From Parapristionchus giblindavisi (taxonomy: Eukaryota > Nematoda > Chromadorea > Rhabditida > Diplogasteridae), in contig CALSFV010000009.1 of the NCBI GenBank assembly GCA_943737045.1, positions 186,001 through 250,000 on the forward strand: a stretch of DNA of 64,000 bases, given 5' to 3'. The notes under the pieces are model-generated. The model had not been told where the DNA came from. It ran no database searches and was given only the letters and a program-made list of their open reading frames with translations. This document shows positions 12,901 to 22,261 of this stretch, one piece after another (the stretch's first letter is position 1; the number at the start of each line of letters is the position of its first letter). The position numbers were made by a program, and so were the translations under genes.

Positions 12901-15900
12901 CCCATGGTTCGTAAATAAACAAAAATTTTAAAAAAAGTTTTTTTTTACAATTTTTTTTCTGCAAAATTTGAACAGATCGATGGAACGATGAAAACTATTT
13001 CGTAGTAATTCACAATGAGCATGCTTCATGATGACCACAAGAAAGAGGGTCATGGAAATCGACTTTTCCAGGAGCGCGCCAGTCGTCTGGGTTTCAGTGG
13101 ATTCTTACTCAGCCCATCTCAGAATGTCGCAAGATACGCAGAACATATCCAATTCCCTTCAAGAAAGTGGTCTGGGGGCGAAAAAAACAGCCCAAAAAGC
13201 ACATTTTGATTTGTTTTAAATACTGAGAAAATCTCGATTCGTTTGAAATTTTGTTTTATTAATGCAGAATCGTGTGGGCTATTTTATGTGCTATAGGAAG
13301 TTACGGTCTCTTTATTTTGACTGGGTGAAAATCTCGCGGAAATGCTGAAAAACGTGTTTGTAGACGTCCACAATTCGATGTTCCTAGTGTTTCTACGCAC
13401 TTTTGAGATGAACAACTATACCGTGAAACAATATCGAGGCTAACTGGTTTCATTCGGAAAATATGATTTTTCGAAGTTTGCCATTTTTCCGACATTGGAA
13501 TTTTGCCGTTGGCCGCGTTGGAGACTGAATGCCTCACTCACTTTCCACCATGAAAGCATGGAGGCCTGAATCCTTTTGCTAGGGGAAATTTCCGGGGTAT
13601 AGTGAATTTTAACCGAGCCGGTCTCTTAACACGTTTTAACGCGTTAACACGTTAACATGTTTAATGGACCAACCAGTTCGGGGCTGCAGTACACACGGCG
13701 AGATTCGAATGAGTTTCGACCGATCCGTGCTTGTCAGACTTTATCTGAAGCCGTTAATTGGTTTTTAATAGGTGAAAAGGTTGAAAGGGTTAACAAGGGA
13801 AGCACCAGTTGCGACGGAGACGATTCTGAAAGCGACCCATATGGGTCGTTGGGGTTGAGGGGGAGACCGCCAAAACTGTTTTCAAAAGTTGCCAAACGGT
13901 TCTGGTAATCGATATTTTCAAGCAATATTTTCAACGCATGAGCGGATAAAATGCCATTACTCTGTGTTCAATGAAGCTGCACGTTTCAAGCTTGGCAGAG
14001 ACAATACCCCATGAGTGATACAAAACCTGGTGTAGTATTAGCCCGATCAGTTGAATTCTGGGAAATTTTAAAAATTTATTTTTTCTTATTTTGAGTGGTA
14101 CAGGCAGTACCATCTCAGGTTAATTTCGATTCAATTTAAAAGCCAAATGTCTTCTATATATAGTAGACGACAATATACTAGAGTTTCATGAAATTTCGTG
14201 TTTTTCGGGAAAAGTTATAATTGAAGAAAGATGGTAGAAACCAGTTTCACGTTTTTTTCGAAATTGTCTGAATTTGTCCGATTAGGCTTAGACTTTGCCA
14301 CGACAATTATCATGAAGACAAAAGATGATCCCTATAATAGAATAGCTATGGATGCTCTTTTAGTCCCACAGCAAATCATTTTACTTTTTTAGACTTTCTG
14401 CGAAAATCGTGTATGTTCAAAATTGCTCAAAATTCAACCGATCGGGCTCATTCTCTACCATGTTTTGGAAAACTCGTAGGCTATTATCTCTGCCAAGTTT
14501 GGAATCTGCAGCTTCATTGAACACAGAGTTATGGTATTTTAGCGGCGCATTTTTTGAAAAATATTAATTGAAAATATCGATTACCAGAACGGTTTGGCAA
14601 CTTTTGAAAACAGTTTTGGCGGTCTCCCCCTCAACCCTAACGACCCATATGGGTCGCTTTCAGAATCGTCTCCGTCGCAACTGGTGCTTCCCTTGTAAGG
14701 CCCACGAAGTCCTGATTGAGATAACTTCTAGGCCCGTAATTGTAAAGGAGTATGTGCAATGGAATTTTTTTCAGCAAGCCAAAAGACCACCAACTCGTTG
14801 ACCTATGATTGGTTAATCAATTTCGAACAACCTACTGTCGGGTATCCCTCCGGGCAAGCGAGTTCGCAGGTGGAGGAGTCGTCTACAATAACCCTCGGAC
14901 TGTTGTTGAGGTTCGCTGAAGACCATGCACAACAATTCACACTCATTGAAATTTCCAGCTTAGTTAATTGACAATATTCTATCGTACCACACTCGTGAAT
15001 TTAGTTAAATATTAAATGCAATTTTATGTCCTTGAATGTTGCGCCATGCTGAAGATGCGATAGATAACATAATCGAAAATAAATCGTGACATGCACACAG
15101 TCAATGTCTCTAAATCTCTCATTGTCAGTCTCTCAATGGCATCTTCATCGCGCACAATATTTCTCAGTTCTCCTCTAACAACGAGAGAGCGTTGGGCGTT
15201 GAAGAGACCATTGAGAAAGGTGTCAGCCCCTTTAAAGGTATCCCAGATCTAACTAGGGAAGCACCTCAGCTCGCGGAAACAATTCCCAATGCGACCCATA
15301 TGGTTCGTTAGGGTTGAGGGGGAAACCGCCAAAAGTGGTATCCAAAGTTGCCCATGGGACCTACCAAATTGGATATTTTCGAAATTTTCGGTCGATATTT
15401 TACTAAAACATGCGCCTTTAAAATGAGATAACTCTGTGCTCAGTGACGCTGAAGGTTCCAAACTTGGCAAAGATAATATCCCATGAGCCATACATAGCCT
15501 GGTCGAGTATGAGCCTTATAGGTTGAATTTTGAGAAATTTCGAAAATTCACGATTTTTGCAAATCATCCAAAAAGGTAAAATGATTTACTGTTTCACTAA
15601 AAGAGCATCAATTGCTATACTATTATAGGGATCATCTTCTATCTTCATGATAATTGTCGTGGCAAAGTCTGAGCCTATTCGGACAAATTCTGAGAATTTC
15701 GAAAAATTCATAATTCTAGTTTCTACCTCCTTTATCTAACTATAACTTTTCTCGAAGAGCGCGAAATTTCATGAAACACTAGTAAGCTGTCGTCTGTTAT
15801 ACATAGGCATCTGTCTGTTAAATAGGATCGAAATTAACCTGAGCAGGTAATGTCTGTATCTCGGAAAATAAGAAAAAAATAAATTTTCGAAATTTCTCAG

Positions 15901-17331
15901 AATTCAACCGATCGCGCTCATACTCCACCAGGTTGTGTATCTCTCATGGGCTATTATCGCTGCCAAGTTTGGAACCCGCAGCTTCAGTGAACACAGAGTT
16001 ATGCATTTGAGCCACGCATGCGTTAACAAATATCGATCGAATCTGTTTGTAGACCCCATGTGCAACTTTGGATACCACTTTTGACGGTTTCCCCCTCAAC
16101 CCTAACTATGGGTCGCATTGGGAATTGTTTCCGTGAGCTGAGGTGCTTCCCTTTCCGCACTCTCGATTTCGTGAAACATAAAATATCAAGCCGGTACAAT
16201 GAAATCATGTTTATTTACTATTTACTTATTGTTATTTAATGTAATTTTAATTAATTTAATTTTCGTTTATCTATGTATTTGTTTATTTGGATTATATTCT
16301 TGTGTTTTCACGAATTTTGAACTTAAAATGATTGGGGAAATATGACTCACTGACGATATAATACAAGCAGTCATTCTCGCATCGGAAGATACTGAAATAT
16401 TTCATTGTTTTCTTTAAAATTGCACAGCACCTCCTAGCAAAATACAGGACTTTTTAAAGGAATTTGCCTATTGAGCATTTAAAAATCACTTGTTTTCTTT
16501 GTCCGCATGACTATTTCTTGTTTTGTATAGTTCAAACACAATGCCGATCTCTTTAAAATACAAAATTAAAAAAATAAATAAATCAGAGCGGCGAAGGTCA
16601 AAAGGGTTAGGTGCGAAGAAATGCAGAGGTAAGAGAGTTAAGCGAGAGGGTGCAACTGTATGCAAATGCCCGTTGTCTCGGTATTTACAGTTTGACATTT
16701 TCTTAGGCAAGTACATTTTATACGGGCAATATAATCCTTTCAAAATTCGCGAAAAGAAGAGGAAAAAGAAACAGAGAAAACTAATCTCTTCCCACTGACA
16801 CTATATCCGTTTTTTTTGTTTCTTTTCGCGACTTTTCGACCGCATGTGGTTAGAATATTTTATGAAAATTTCTTGGAGCCAACTTGCGGGGGAATGCAGT
16901 TGTTGTTGATGGTGTTGTTTCAGTAGATGTTGCCGGAGATCTGAAAAGTAACTTGAGCAAAGTAACTTTTTAACAGACATTCTTTCAAATTTTTCAATCC
17001 GTTCTGGTTCTGGACATATTTAAATATCCAATTTTTTTCGTAATTACTTTAATTAAAAATTAAAAAGTAATTAAAATGAAAAAGTAATTAAAAATGAAAA
17101 AGTAATTAAAAATGAAAAAGCATGATCTCATACAAAAGTGCTATAATTCAAAATATACAAATTTTATAGAAAAAATTCATACATACTACTGCGTTCAACG
17201 GGAGAATTTTGCCACACGTACTTGAAATGGGTTGTTTTGATGATTTTAAAAAATAATACCAGTAAATAGTGTACTTACGATAAAAGGAAAATCAGACTGA
17301 GGGCAACTGTTTTTCGACGCACGGCAAGCAT
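1350..17331 (-). CDS. cassette-array gene(s): secreted 8-Cys repeat protein, 3' partial
   Basis: Four copies (U3-U6) of a six-exon cassette lie head to tail. Successive exons all join in frame from the signal-peptide exon at 17331..17279 to the linker exon at 1400..1350, about 558 codons so far; the gene leaves the window at the left edge. Every cassette gives eight cysteines in the pattern CxxxC, CxxxC, C, C...C, C, followed by a Thr-rich linker, and the product should be secreted or extracellular. A second signal-peptide exon at 10168..10107, with its own upstream motif, has the same phase as a linker exon. The array may therefore be one gene with an internal promoter or two adjacent genes. 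By analogy with the channel gene at 25423..53354, an EGF and channel domain may lie beyond the window, but this is inference. Introns hold foldback transposons and hairpin elements. Confidence 0.72.
1587..2140. mobile_element. Tc4/Tc5-like foldback, 554 bp, TSD TTA
   Basis: Inverted ends CAAGGGAACTATCTC face each other and are flanked by a TTA duplication (1584..1586 and 2141..2143). CAAGGGAA ends with a TNA target are known for C. elegans Tc5, and the closely related Tc4 is a foldback. The loop holds tandem copies of GATAGCTGA and a tRNA-like fragment. It lies in the M5-to-linker intron of U6. Confidence 0.8.
1921..1950 (+). tRNA. tRNA 5'-half fragment
   Basis: GCGGTGGTATAGTGGTCAGT matches the D-arm and A-box style of Asp/Glu/Gly tRNAs. 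No anticodon arm or B-box follows, so this is a fragment captured in the loop of the foldback element. Confidence 0.35.
2395..2862. mobile_element. inverted-repeat element, 468 bp, TSD TTA
   Basis: Ends TGTGGTGTTAATTTC and its reverse complement are flanked by TTA (2392..2394 and 2863..2865). The arms are about 200 bp. No coding capacity. A one-ended copy lies at 7349..7520. Confidence 0.8.
3223..3404. mobile_element. family-M palindrome, diverged copy, TSD TAA
   Basis: Left end TGCGGTGTTGCATTTGCC and a similar inverted right end are flanked by TAA on both sides. It is related to 41194..41302 and 21449..21547 and sits in the M3/M4 intron of U6. Confidence 0.55.
4004..6305 (-). CDS. cassette U5 (six exons)
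   Basis: M1 6305..6265 (HKCKNGCLYYIA), M2 5799..5720 (DDSSTCEIACRTGYIS), M3 5362..5292 (SAYSNLAVCTEAPYW), M4 5127..5051 (CVAESAGNFTYNF then YVMC), M5 4506..4413 (VTRDSTKCPQMDPNGFTGYL), linker 4045..4004 (TTSTSTATETLPAK). Sizes are 41, 80, 71, 77, 94 and 42 and phases are intact. The M4 acceptor AG is formed where the exon meets the TTAA and pyrimidine-rich end of a family-A hairpin element (5129 onward). NFT in M4 and NVT in M5 are possible N-glycosylation sites. Confidence 0.78.
4072..4232. repeat. dispersed repeat Q, copy 1
   Basis: Contains ACACTTTTTCGCTAAA, CACCAGAAGCGAGAAATTCG and AACCGGTGTATTG. The same blocks occur in reverse orientation at 35108..35232. Confidence 0.6.
4774..4816. 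repeat. 43-bp near-perfect palindrome
   Basis: TTATATAATGCTAAACAAAC is followed almost at once by its reverse complement, with a few bases between. It may be a hairpin in the RNA of the M4/M5 intron or a tiny element. Confidence 0.7.
5129..5246. mobile_element. family-A hairpin element at a splice acceptor
   Basis: This copy (AAAGGGAGAGTGGTCTC...) belongs to a family of about 120 bp that folds on itself and is flanked by TTAA. Its TTAA end abuts the U5 M4 exon (start 5127), so the element supplies the pyrimidine tract and, with the TTAA, part of the acceptor. Confidence 0.65.
5815..6122. mobile_element. family-B hairpin interrupted by a family-C element
   Basis: The outer halves (CACCCCAAGCTAATTTTACT... 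and ...AATTAGCTTGGGTGTGCC) are a family-B hairpin. A family-C element with CTCTGGTATTTT ends (5847..6044) is inserted in its left arm. This dates C after B at this site. Confidence 0.75.
6460..9107 (-). CDS. cassette U4 (six exons, short M5)
   Basis: M1 9107..9067 (ETCLNGCMYHVP), M2 8988..8906 (DDRCEITCPQGFIH), M3 8246..8155 (a PPPPATP insertion, then TSNIAVCTLQ), M4 7923..7853 (CIQEVGNHSRIYN), M5 7134..7086 (DVCPQLNPK), linker 6525..6460 (Thr-rich, ending MNPK). This is the most diverged copy. Its M5 is only 49 nt because the donor GTATGT falls right after the CPQLNPK codons, removing the usual GFTGYLD part, yet the phases still fit. M3 is 21 nt longer than in other units. All eight cysteines remain. 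Confidence 0.7.
6679..6961. mobile_element. inverted-repeat element, 283 bp
   Basis: Ends GTGTGTTCAATCTGTCAAAA and the reverse complement. The inner part is rich in GTTGCGAAC/GTTCGCAAC inverted motifs. The target duplication is unclear. Confidence 0.7.
7207..7327. mobile_element. family-B hairpin, 121 bp with TTAA ends
   Basis: A good copy: TTAAAGCGACACCCCAAGC at the left, GGTGTGCCTTTAA at the right, and a palindromic core around ACTCTCTCGC. Other copies: 45435..45554, 48317..48416, 48796..48877, 51900..52018, 52526..52627, 56876..56993, 58034..58138, 59036..59126, 60608..60706, 62932..63050, 63403..63504, and a remnant near 9675..9752. Confidence 0.8.
7349..7520. mobile_element. truncated copy of the 2395..2862 element
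   Basis: Begins TGTGGTGTTAATTTCTTG after TTA, like the full element, but stops after about 170 bp with no inverted partner. Confidence 0.65.
9164..9280. mobile_element. family-A hairpin, degraded
   Basis: Palindrome built on CTCTCTCAATGGTCTCTTCG and GAGGCCATTGAGAGAGG. It lies just outside the U4 M1 exon, in the intron from the signal-peptide exon. Confidence 0.7.
9811..10046. mobile_element. family-D inverted repeat, copy 1
   Basis: GAAACACGAAATTTGAAT and CGCGCGC motifs recur inverted on both arms. It is the sister of 19457..19700. It sits between the U4 signal-peptide exon and U4 M1. Confidence 0.7.
10107..10168 (-). CDS. second signal-peptide exon, before cassette U4
   Basis: The exon reads ATG, then MLSVHQHTIGLIFLLFNYTI and a TC end at donor GTAAGT. 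It is paralogous to the exon at 17331..17279 and shares its end phase and part of its upstream region (the TGGGCGGAGTTGGT motif 79 bases upstream and an AAAGATCAA patch further up). It lies in the gap between the U3 linker and U4 M1, both of which also fit each other in phase. It is either the start of a separate gene or an alternative first exon. Confidence 0.68.
10247..10256 (-). promoter_or_regulatory. GGGCGGAGTT motif upstream of the U4 signal-peptide exon
   Basis: On the minus strand the motif reads TGGGCGGAGTTGGT and lies 79 bases upstream of the ATG at 10168. The same 14-base string is found upstream of the ATG at 17331. A further shared patch (AAAGATCAA with an A/T-rich lead) lies 60-80 bases beyond it in both. 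Confidence 0.55.
10798..16391 (-). CDS. cassette U3 (six exons)
   Basis: Exons in transcription order: M1 16391..16351 (FRCENDCLYYIV), M2 14915..14836 (DDSSTCELACPEGY), M3 13744..13674 (HSNLAVCTAAPNW), M4 11526..11450 (CVSETAGDFSYNY), M5 11020..10930 (CPQMNPNGFIGYLD), linker T 10839..10798 (TTLAIATTPATPK). Exon sizes are 41, 80, 71, 77, 91 and 42 and all junctions keep frame. Each long intron holds an inverted-repeat element: a hairpin plus a 0.9-kb foldback in M1/M2, a 902-bp foldback in M2/M3, a 2-kb nested foldback in M3/M4, and a 208-bp element only 9 bases upstream of the M5 exon. The function of the domain is unknown; I do not recognise the fold. Confidence 0.75.
11030..11237. mobile_element. 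family-C element beside the U3 M5 exon
   Basis: Ends CTCTGGTATTT and AAATACCAGAG with a conserved core (GAACATTTGACGAAATGCAT). Only nine bases separate it from the M5 exon at 11020. Related copies: 5847..6044 and 44386..44586 (inner part in opposite orientation), with a partial at 43230..43341. Confidence 0.75.
11580..13597. mobile_element. large foldback element, 2.0 kb, with nested insertion
   Basis: CCCCGGAAATTTCCCCTAGC begins the left arm and its reverse complement ends the right arm. The arms run about 0.75 kb each around a loop near 12745..12925. A 423-bp element is inserted in the left arm at 12097. It fills most of the U3 M3/M4 intron. The target duplication is not obvious. Confidence 0.8.
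12097..12519. mobile_element. Tc4/Tc5-like foldback nested in the 2-kb element, TSD TGA
   Basis: Ends CAAGGGAACTATTTAACC face each other, flanked by TGA (12094..12096 and 12520..12522). The uninterrupted right arm of the host element reads GGGCTGAGTAAGAATCC, which shows the empty site directly. Confidence 0.9.
13794..14695. mobile_element. Tc4/Tc5-like foldback, 902 bp, TSD TAA
   Basis: Ends CAAGGGAAGCACCAGTTGCG face each other and are flanked by TAA. The arms exceed 350 bp and contain GACCCATATGGGTCG. It is in the U3 M2/M3 intron. A sister copy is at 15253..16153. Confidence 0.88.
15120..15237. mobile_element. family-A hairpin, degraded
   Basis: Contains CTCTCAATGGCATCTTCATC and GAAGAGACCATTGAGAAAGG in a hairpin. 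In the U3 M1/M2 intron, just beside the larger foldback. Confidence 0.65.
15253..16153. mobile_element. Tc4/Tc5-like foldback, second copy
   Basis: Left end CTAGGGAAGCACCTCAGC, which resembles the CTAGGGAA start of C. elegans Tc4, and right end GAGGTGCTTCCCTTT. The arms match the 13794 copy at a lower level. The target duplication is not clear. Confidence 0.75.
16490..16725. repeat. dispersed repeat O, copy 1
   Basis: Shares TTTCTTGTTTTG, ATGCCGATCTCTTT, GCGGCGAAGGTCA and CAAGTACATTTTATAC blocks with 17545..17760 and 43745..43985. Function unknown. Confidence 0.55.
17279..17331 (-). CDS. signal-peptide exon before cassette U3
   Basis: The exon encodes a start Met, a basic stretch (VRRK) and a hydrophobic core (ALSLIFLL): 17 codons plus TC, ending at donor GTAAGT. 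The TC end is phase 2 and joins the U3 M1 exon at 16391 to give Ser. The parallel exons at 10168 and 53354 have the same layout and the same end phase. The GGGCGGAGTT motif lies 47 bases upstream of the ATG. Confidence 0.75.
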
Positions 17332-17377
17332 GATACGGTTGTAATATTCTTCATGGTTTTTGAAAGTATCATCCACC

Positions 17378-17387
17378 AACTCCGCCC
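17378..17387 (-). promoter_or_regulatory. GGGCGGAGTT motif upstream of the U3 signal-peptide exon
   Basis: The motif reads GTGGGCGGAGTTGGTGG on the minus strand, 47 bases upstream of the ATG at 17331. It may be a shared activator site or part of a duplicated promoter. Confidence 0.55.
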
Positions 17388-17544
17388 ACAACGCTCAATT
17401 ATTCACCTTTGCTTCCGCTAAAGTCAACAACATGAGCTCCTAAAATACGAAAGATCAAACCGAGAGCGTCACGAAAACAATAATAATGACTTATTTTGTA
17501 TAATTCAAACGAATAATTTACTATTGATCGTATAGAAATCACTG

Positions 17545-17760
17545 TTTTATTTGTACGAGAGCGTCAGCAATGACTACTGTTTTGCATAGTTAGGAAACTA
17601 ACTATGCGATCTCTTATAAATATCAAATCAACGCGGCCAAGATCAGACGGGTTCGGTGCGAGGAAGTGGAGAGGTAATCGAGAGTTAGGCGAGAGAGTTA
17701 GGCGAGAGCATACAATCTGTAGTTTTCTTATACAAGTACATTTTATACAGACAATTTTTT
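17545..17760. repeat. dispersed repeat O, copy 2
   Basis: Same block order as 16490..16725, including CGGCCAAGATCAGACGGGTT and CAAGTACATTTTATACAGAC. It lies just upstream of the U3 signal-peptide exon. Confidence 0.55.
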
Positions 17761-18260
17761 TTTAAATCAATTAATAATTATTGATTTTCTGTTCGTCAGT
17801 GTTCGGCGTTAACTATACGCGCTGTACAAATGTGGCCACTTATAAGCCCCTCTACCTGATGACCACATGATGATGATATGTGTGACCCCCTCTCCATATG
17901 ACTAACGTGGTATTGCCATGACCACCCTACTTCCGCTACCATATCCCGTTGCATTACGTTACTAAAAGGCACACTTGTGCCTTTAAAAAGCACATAAGCT
18001 TTTGCTCATACACACGTGGTAGAGAAGAGTAAGGTGGTTGGACTATTGCAATTTCTTATTGTTACATATGCAAGATGGCTATGATAGCAGTTTCATGTGT
18101 GTAAATAGAAATGCGATATAATACTATAATAATATTAATACTTCATCCTGTCAGTATATTAGATGCAGAAGGGGCCAAAATAGGGGGAATCTTTTATCCA
18201 CAAGATCTATCATTTCGCCTCTGAGACAATTCCTTTGCATTCAAGAAAACATCCGCATAA

Positions 18261-18392
18261 TAAAGGGACTGAAACCTTTGTCAACAGTCTCTTCAACACT
18301 TTACGCTGTCTCGTTGTTAGAGAACAGTGAAATAGTGTGCATAATGTACCATTGAGATGAAGAGGCCGTTTAGAGAGGTCACTCTCCCTATA
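18261..18392. mobile_element. family-A hairpin, diverged
   Basis: AAAGGGACTGAAACCTTTGTC variant start, with the core CTCGTTGTTAGAGAACAG and a right arm AGAGAGGTCACTCTCCC. Confidence 0.65.
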
Positions 18393-18481
18393 AACTTGAT
18401 CAGAATATGTCCGTGATGAATGAGATCGATAGTCTGAAGAGCAGAAAACGATGAAAATCGAGAGATCTATGTATTTGTCCC

Positions 18482-18607
18482 TTAAAGGGAGCGTGACCTC
18501 TCTCAATGGCCTCTTCATTGCGCAGACTATTTCTCTGTTCTCTAACAACGAGAGAGCATTGCGCGTCGAAGAGACCATTGACAATGAGTGAGGTTACGCT
18601 CCCTGTA
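18482..18607. mobile_element. family-A hairpin
   Basis: TTAAAGGGAGCGTGACCTCT ... GAGGTTACGCTCCCTGTAA. Middle of a cluster of three copies within 500 bp. Confidence 0.75.
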
Positions 18608-18642
18608 AGTAATCTCTTTGAAAGAAAGAATAAATATAAGCA

Positions 18643-18763
18643 TTAAAGGGAACGTGACCTCTCTCAATGGTCTCTTCGACGCGCAATGCTCTCTCGGTGT
18701 TAGAGAACAGAGAAATAGTGTGCACAATGAAGAGACCATTGAGAGAGGTAACGTTTCCTTTAA
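18643..18763. mobile_element. family-A hairpin, good copy with TTAA ends
   Basis: TTAAAGGGAACGTGACCTCT at the left and GAGGTAACGTTTCCTTTAA at the right. The full list of family A: 5129..5246, 9164..9280, 15120..15237, 18261..18392, 18482..18607, this copy, 23261..23388, 25706..25826, 40668..40788, 55223..55341, 56225..56346, and a part at 62050..62133. Confidence 0.8.
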
Positions 18764-19456
18764 TGATCGATCCAGCCAGCGATCATTCGGAGTACTAATT
18801 TGTCTATGCGAGCGGTCGTTGGTTGTCCGAAATGGTTAAGTCGTCCAATTCTCGCGAATCATTCGAACGAATCAATCAACTCTCTCGAACCGATCAAATT
18901 ATCAACCAACACACAAGAATAGCACAGAGTGTGGGTGGCGATGATAAATGTATGCAAGAGGTATGCCTATTTATTAATTATATTCTTTCTTTTTGTATTT
19001 CCATCATAACAAATGAACAAGAGAGCAGATATGTAATTAGTTTATGTTTACGGAGGTCCGTCGCGTTATTAGCGAATCGGTTGAAGGCAGCAGGGAAACA
19101 GCAGGGGCTATTAGTATTATCAATGTTATGTTAAAGTTCACGTCTTACAATTTTAAATCAAATCTGCAGGCAAATTTACACTTTTACCAGGGCTTTTCGG
19201 AAAACAGAAATTTTCGGAAAATGTCGGAAAATCGGAACAACCCTGTACATCATACCCTATTCATTCAATATACTTGTAGATGCTCCAGTATGGCATCATC
19301 GAGATAGAACCGAGAGACCATCATACAGTGGCCGAACCAGATAATGATAGCTTCTCCCATACTATCACGAATCTATCTGAAGTATGCACTATTGCCTCAC
19401 GGCTCGTTAAATAATAGTGGAAAACCGAAATCGGCGACTTCGCACTTGTTATAAAA

Positions 19457-19700
19457 TTACCCGGAAAGTCAAAAATGGAAACAAGAAATTTGAATTCGCG
19501 CGCGCAAAGAGGTGCGGAAATTCAAATTCCGACTTTCCGTCATCGATTTTTTGCAGTTAAAATGGAAATTCAACTTCCTGCTCGCTAAAGAAAATGCAAT
19601 AAGCTGAAATTCGATGTCGGAAAGTCGGAATTTGAATTCCCGCACCTATTTTCGCGCGCGAATTCAAACTTCGTGTTTCCATTTTCGACTTTCCGGGTAC
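19457..19700. mobile_element. family-D inverted repeat, copy 2
   Basis: ACCCGGAAAGTC ... GACTTTCCGGGT ends, with GCGCGCGCAAAGAGGTGCGG and the inverted GCACCTATTTTCGCGCGCG inside. Sister of 9811..10046. Confidence 0.72.
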
Positions 19701-21448
19701 TTTTTTGGGCCTCTTGTGCCTTGAATAACCCCCTTTTATTTATAGGAGGCGATCATGATCCGCATATCATCCAAGTCTTCAAGCCTAAGTCTATCGCAGC
19801 CCTCACCCTATCGAATTACTATACCGAAAGGATCATCTCATATCATTACAGTACACCAAAATACTGGAATTAAGAGCAAGGCAAAGGTAACAACTATTTA
19901 TATTTACACGTATTTAATAAAATAATATTAAAAATAATTTATGCATTTACAAGAAAACACGGTATTTGTGTAGTTTATCAGTTTAGATCCTTGTGGAGGT
20001 GTTGCACTCCAATCCTCTGCTGTCTCCATATCGTCATATTCTATCTTACCACCCACCATCGAGCGTGGCCAGTGCATTGAGTAAACTCACCGACTGGACT
20101 ACGGTAAGCTCAATCAATAATAATCATCAATAATTTAATCAATAAGTCAATCAATAATTCAATCAATATTTTCACGAATCATCCCTTCCAACCCACCTCG
20201 CATATTATCCTCCCACAACCCCTATGTCAATTCATCTCATTCTGTACCGGCATATTTTTGAATTCATTTTATCTCGTTACCATTATATGTCTCGTTTTTT
20301 GCATACGAGCGTTGATAAAATAATAATAATTTTATCGGCACTACTTCAGAGCACGATACCATTCCAAAAGTATCAATAGTATAAAAGTCTAGTATAAATT
20401 TTTAATTCCCTTTCACTCGTGTTTATTTCATTTTTTTTCGCATCCTTTTGGACTGGCTCGGTGTTCTGGCCCCGGGTTCTGAAATAATGGCATTCAGTGA
20501 ACAGTTCAATCGATAATTCAATCGATAATTTAATCAATAATTCAATTTAGACATCTGCTCATATCGGTTCACTCATTCCAATTCTCTCCAATCCATCATC
20601 GACTCCTCCCTGTCAGCCATCACCAACATCTCCCTATACGCTAGCCTCGCCCATTACTTGTTCAACGCCATCTCCATCACCGATTCTTCGTACACCACCC
20701 AGCCAACCGTCTCCCGCTCCCACTTCCCCTATCGTCAATGCCACTCAATTTGGTCTATTCTTGCTTGCCCTTCAACAGACCAAACAGGATCGAGACACCC
20801 CGAATGAATCGTCTCCCGGCACCACTCCAGAAGCCCAGAATGGGTTCATAGCCTTTGAAGAGATTTAGATGATCAGAATGCTCGGGTAACTGGGACAACC
20901 GAGTTTAGGCATTCGGATCTTTGATCCTAGCCTCGCCCACTTATGAGGCGATCTCTGCTTCTGGAGTAGTATCCATCTCCCTCGCCCGACGATCAATCTC
21001 TATTCTTATTCCGTCATTCTTATTAATTCTACGATAAATACATCGATAAAATGAATTCACAGAACAAAGTCACCTCTCCATTTCGTTGGAGAGATGGTAA
21101 ACGGTAAAGGTAAAGGAACAGCCCGTTATTCAAGGCACACGAAGTCCTGAGATGACTAACAATAAAAGTTGAGGGAGGAGAATTGTTGCATACACGATAT
21201 TAATTTGTCATGTTCTTGTGCCTTATTTCTGGTCAAGTAGGCTTACCTGACGATAACACGTTTTAGCACGTTTAACACGTTAAAACGATAACACTTTTTC
21301 GTGTGTTTTTTTTTCAATCAACATCTGTAAACGCGTTTTTGTCTCGCGGAATACGAAACAAAAATGCCCAACTTACGCTGTGCTGATAATAAATTAAAAA
21401 TGTCTACTGATAAATATTTGATGAATGTCGTTGAACTTCAACCAGTAA

Positions 21449-21547
21449 TACATCGTTACATTTGCCTTACTTGCCTACGCCGTAACCTTCGCCGTATCGA
21501 CAGAGACGCGGCGGAGGAGGGCAACGTAAGGCAAGTGTAATGATACA
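21449..21547. mobile_element. family-M palindrome, copy with TSD TAA
   Basis: TACATCGTTACATTTGCC ... GGCAAGTGTAATGATACA, flanked by TAA. The core holds inverted TACGCCGTAACC/GGAGG stretches as in 41194..41302. Confidence 0.65.
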
Positions 21548-22261
21548 TAACCTTTAAAAAATATATTCAGGCAGAAGTTTCATAAATCGATGGCTTGAAG
21601 AGCAGAGAACGCTGAAATCCGCGAGAGAAAAAGTAAATCTTCAAGCTCTCTCGACATAATCTCCCACGTTGTCACTAAAGAGGAACGAATGCGATCCAAT
21701 TATAACGGACTATCTATCTCTTCATTCATTGTGTGCTATTGGTCTGTCTAGTGTAGTTCTTGATAGGCGGAAGTGAACTATATCTAAACCCGGAGTGAGG
21801 TTGAAATTTATTCATGATCACGGATATTCCATGCATGGTTCGAACAAAATTTCTTCAATTAATGGCACGATTGAGCATGGATTTTACGCGGTCATGCATG
21901 GATTTCCCACCAGAGTATAGCGCGTTATCACCAACATTTCTGCATATTAAAAAAAGGTATACTGGGTTATATACATGGCATAAATCATATAAACGAAATA
22001 TTTGATCTTATCACTTACAATTAGAACACGTTATTTAGACTTCCTTCATCTTCCCCCTTTCTATTGTCCTTCATATCACTTCTCATTGTTCAAATTTTTT
22101 CATTTCCAACGTGTTTTACTTGCTGAAACATCTTTATGATTAATAAAGAAATAAGTTTCAACACTATCACTTCAGTATTTGATTAGAGTTATCTTCAGTA
22201 CTTCGTGTTTCTAGAATAACGGATTCTACCTTTACCTTTTTTTATCTTCAGCCTTTCTACC

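Larger units (their letters stand above)
17332..22261. other. spacer of repeats, no gene supported
   Basis: Holds the U3 promoter region, repeat O, three family-A hairpins (18261..18392, 18482..18607, 18643..18763), a family-D inverted repeat (19457..19700), a family-M palindrome (21449..21547) and unique AT-rich sequence. Short open frames at 18823..19307 and 20600..20870 have no supporting splice sites. Confidence 0.6.

Noticed and set aside
11669..13537. Open frames with VSNAANGKIP in both arms
   Set aside because: Inverted copies in the 2-kb foldback; no transposase motif seen.
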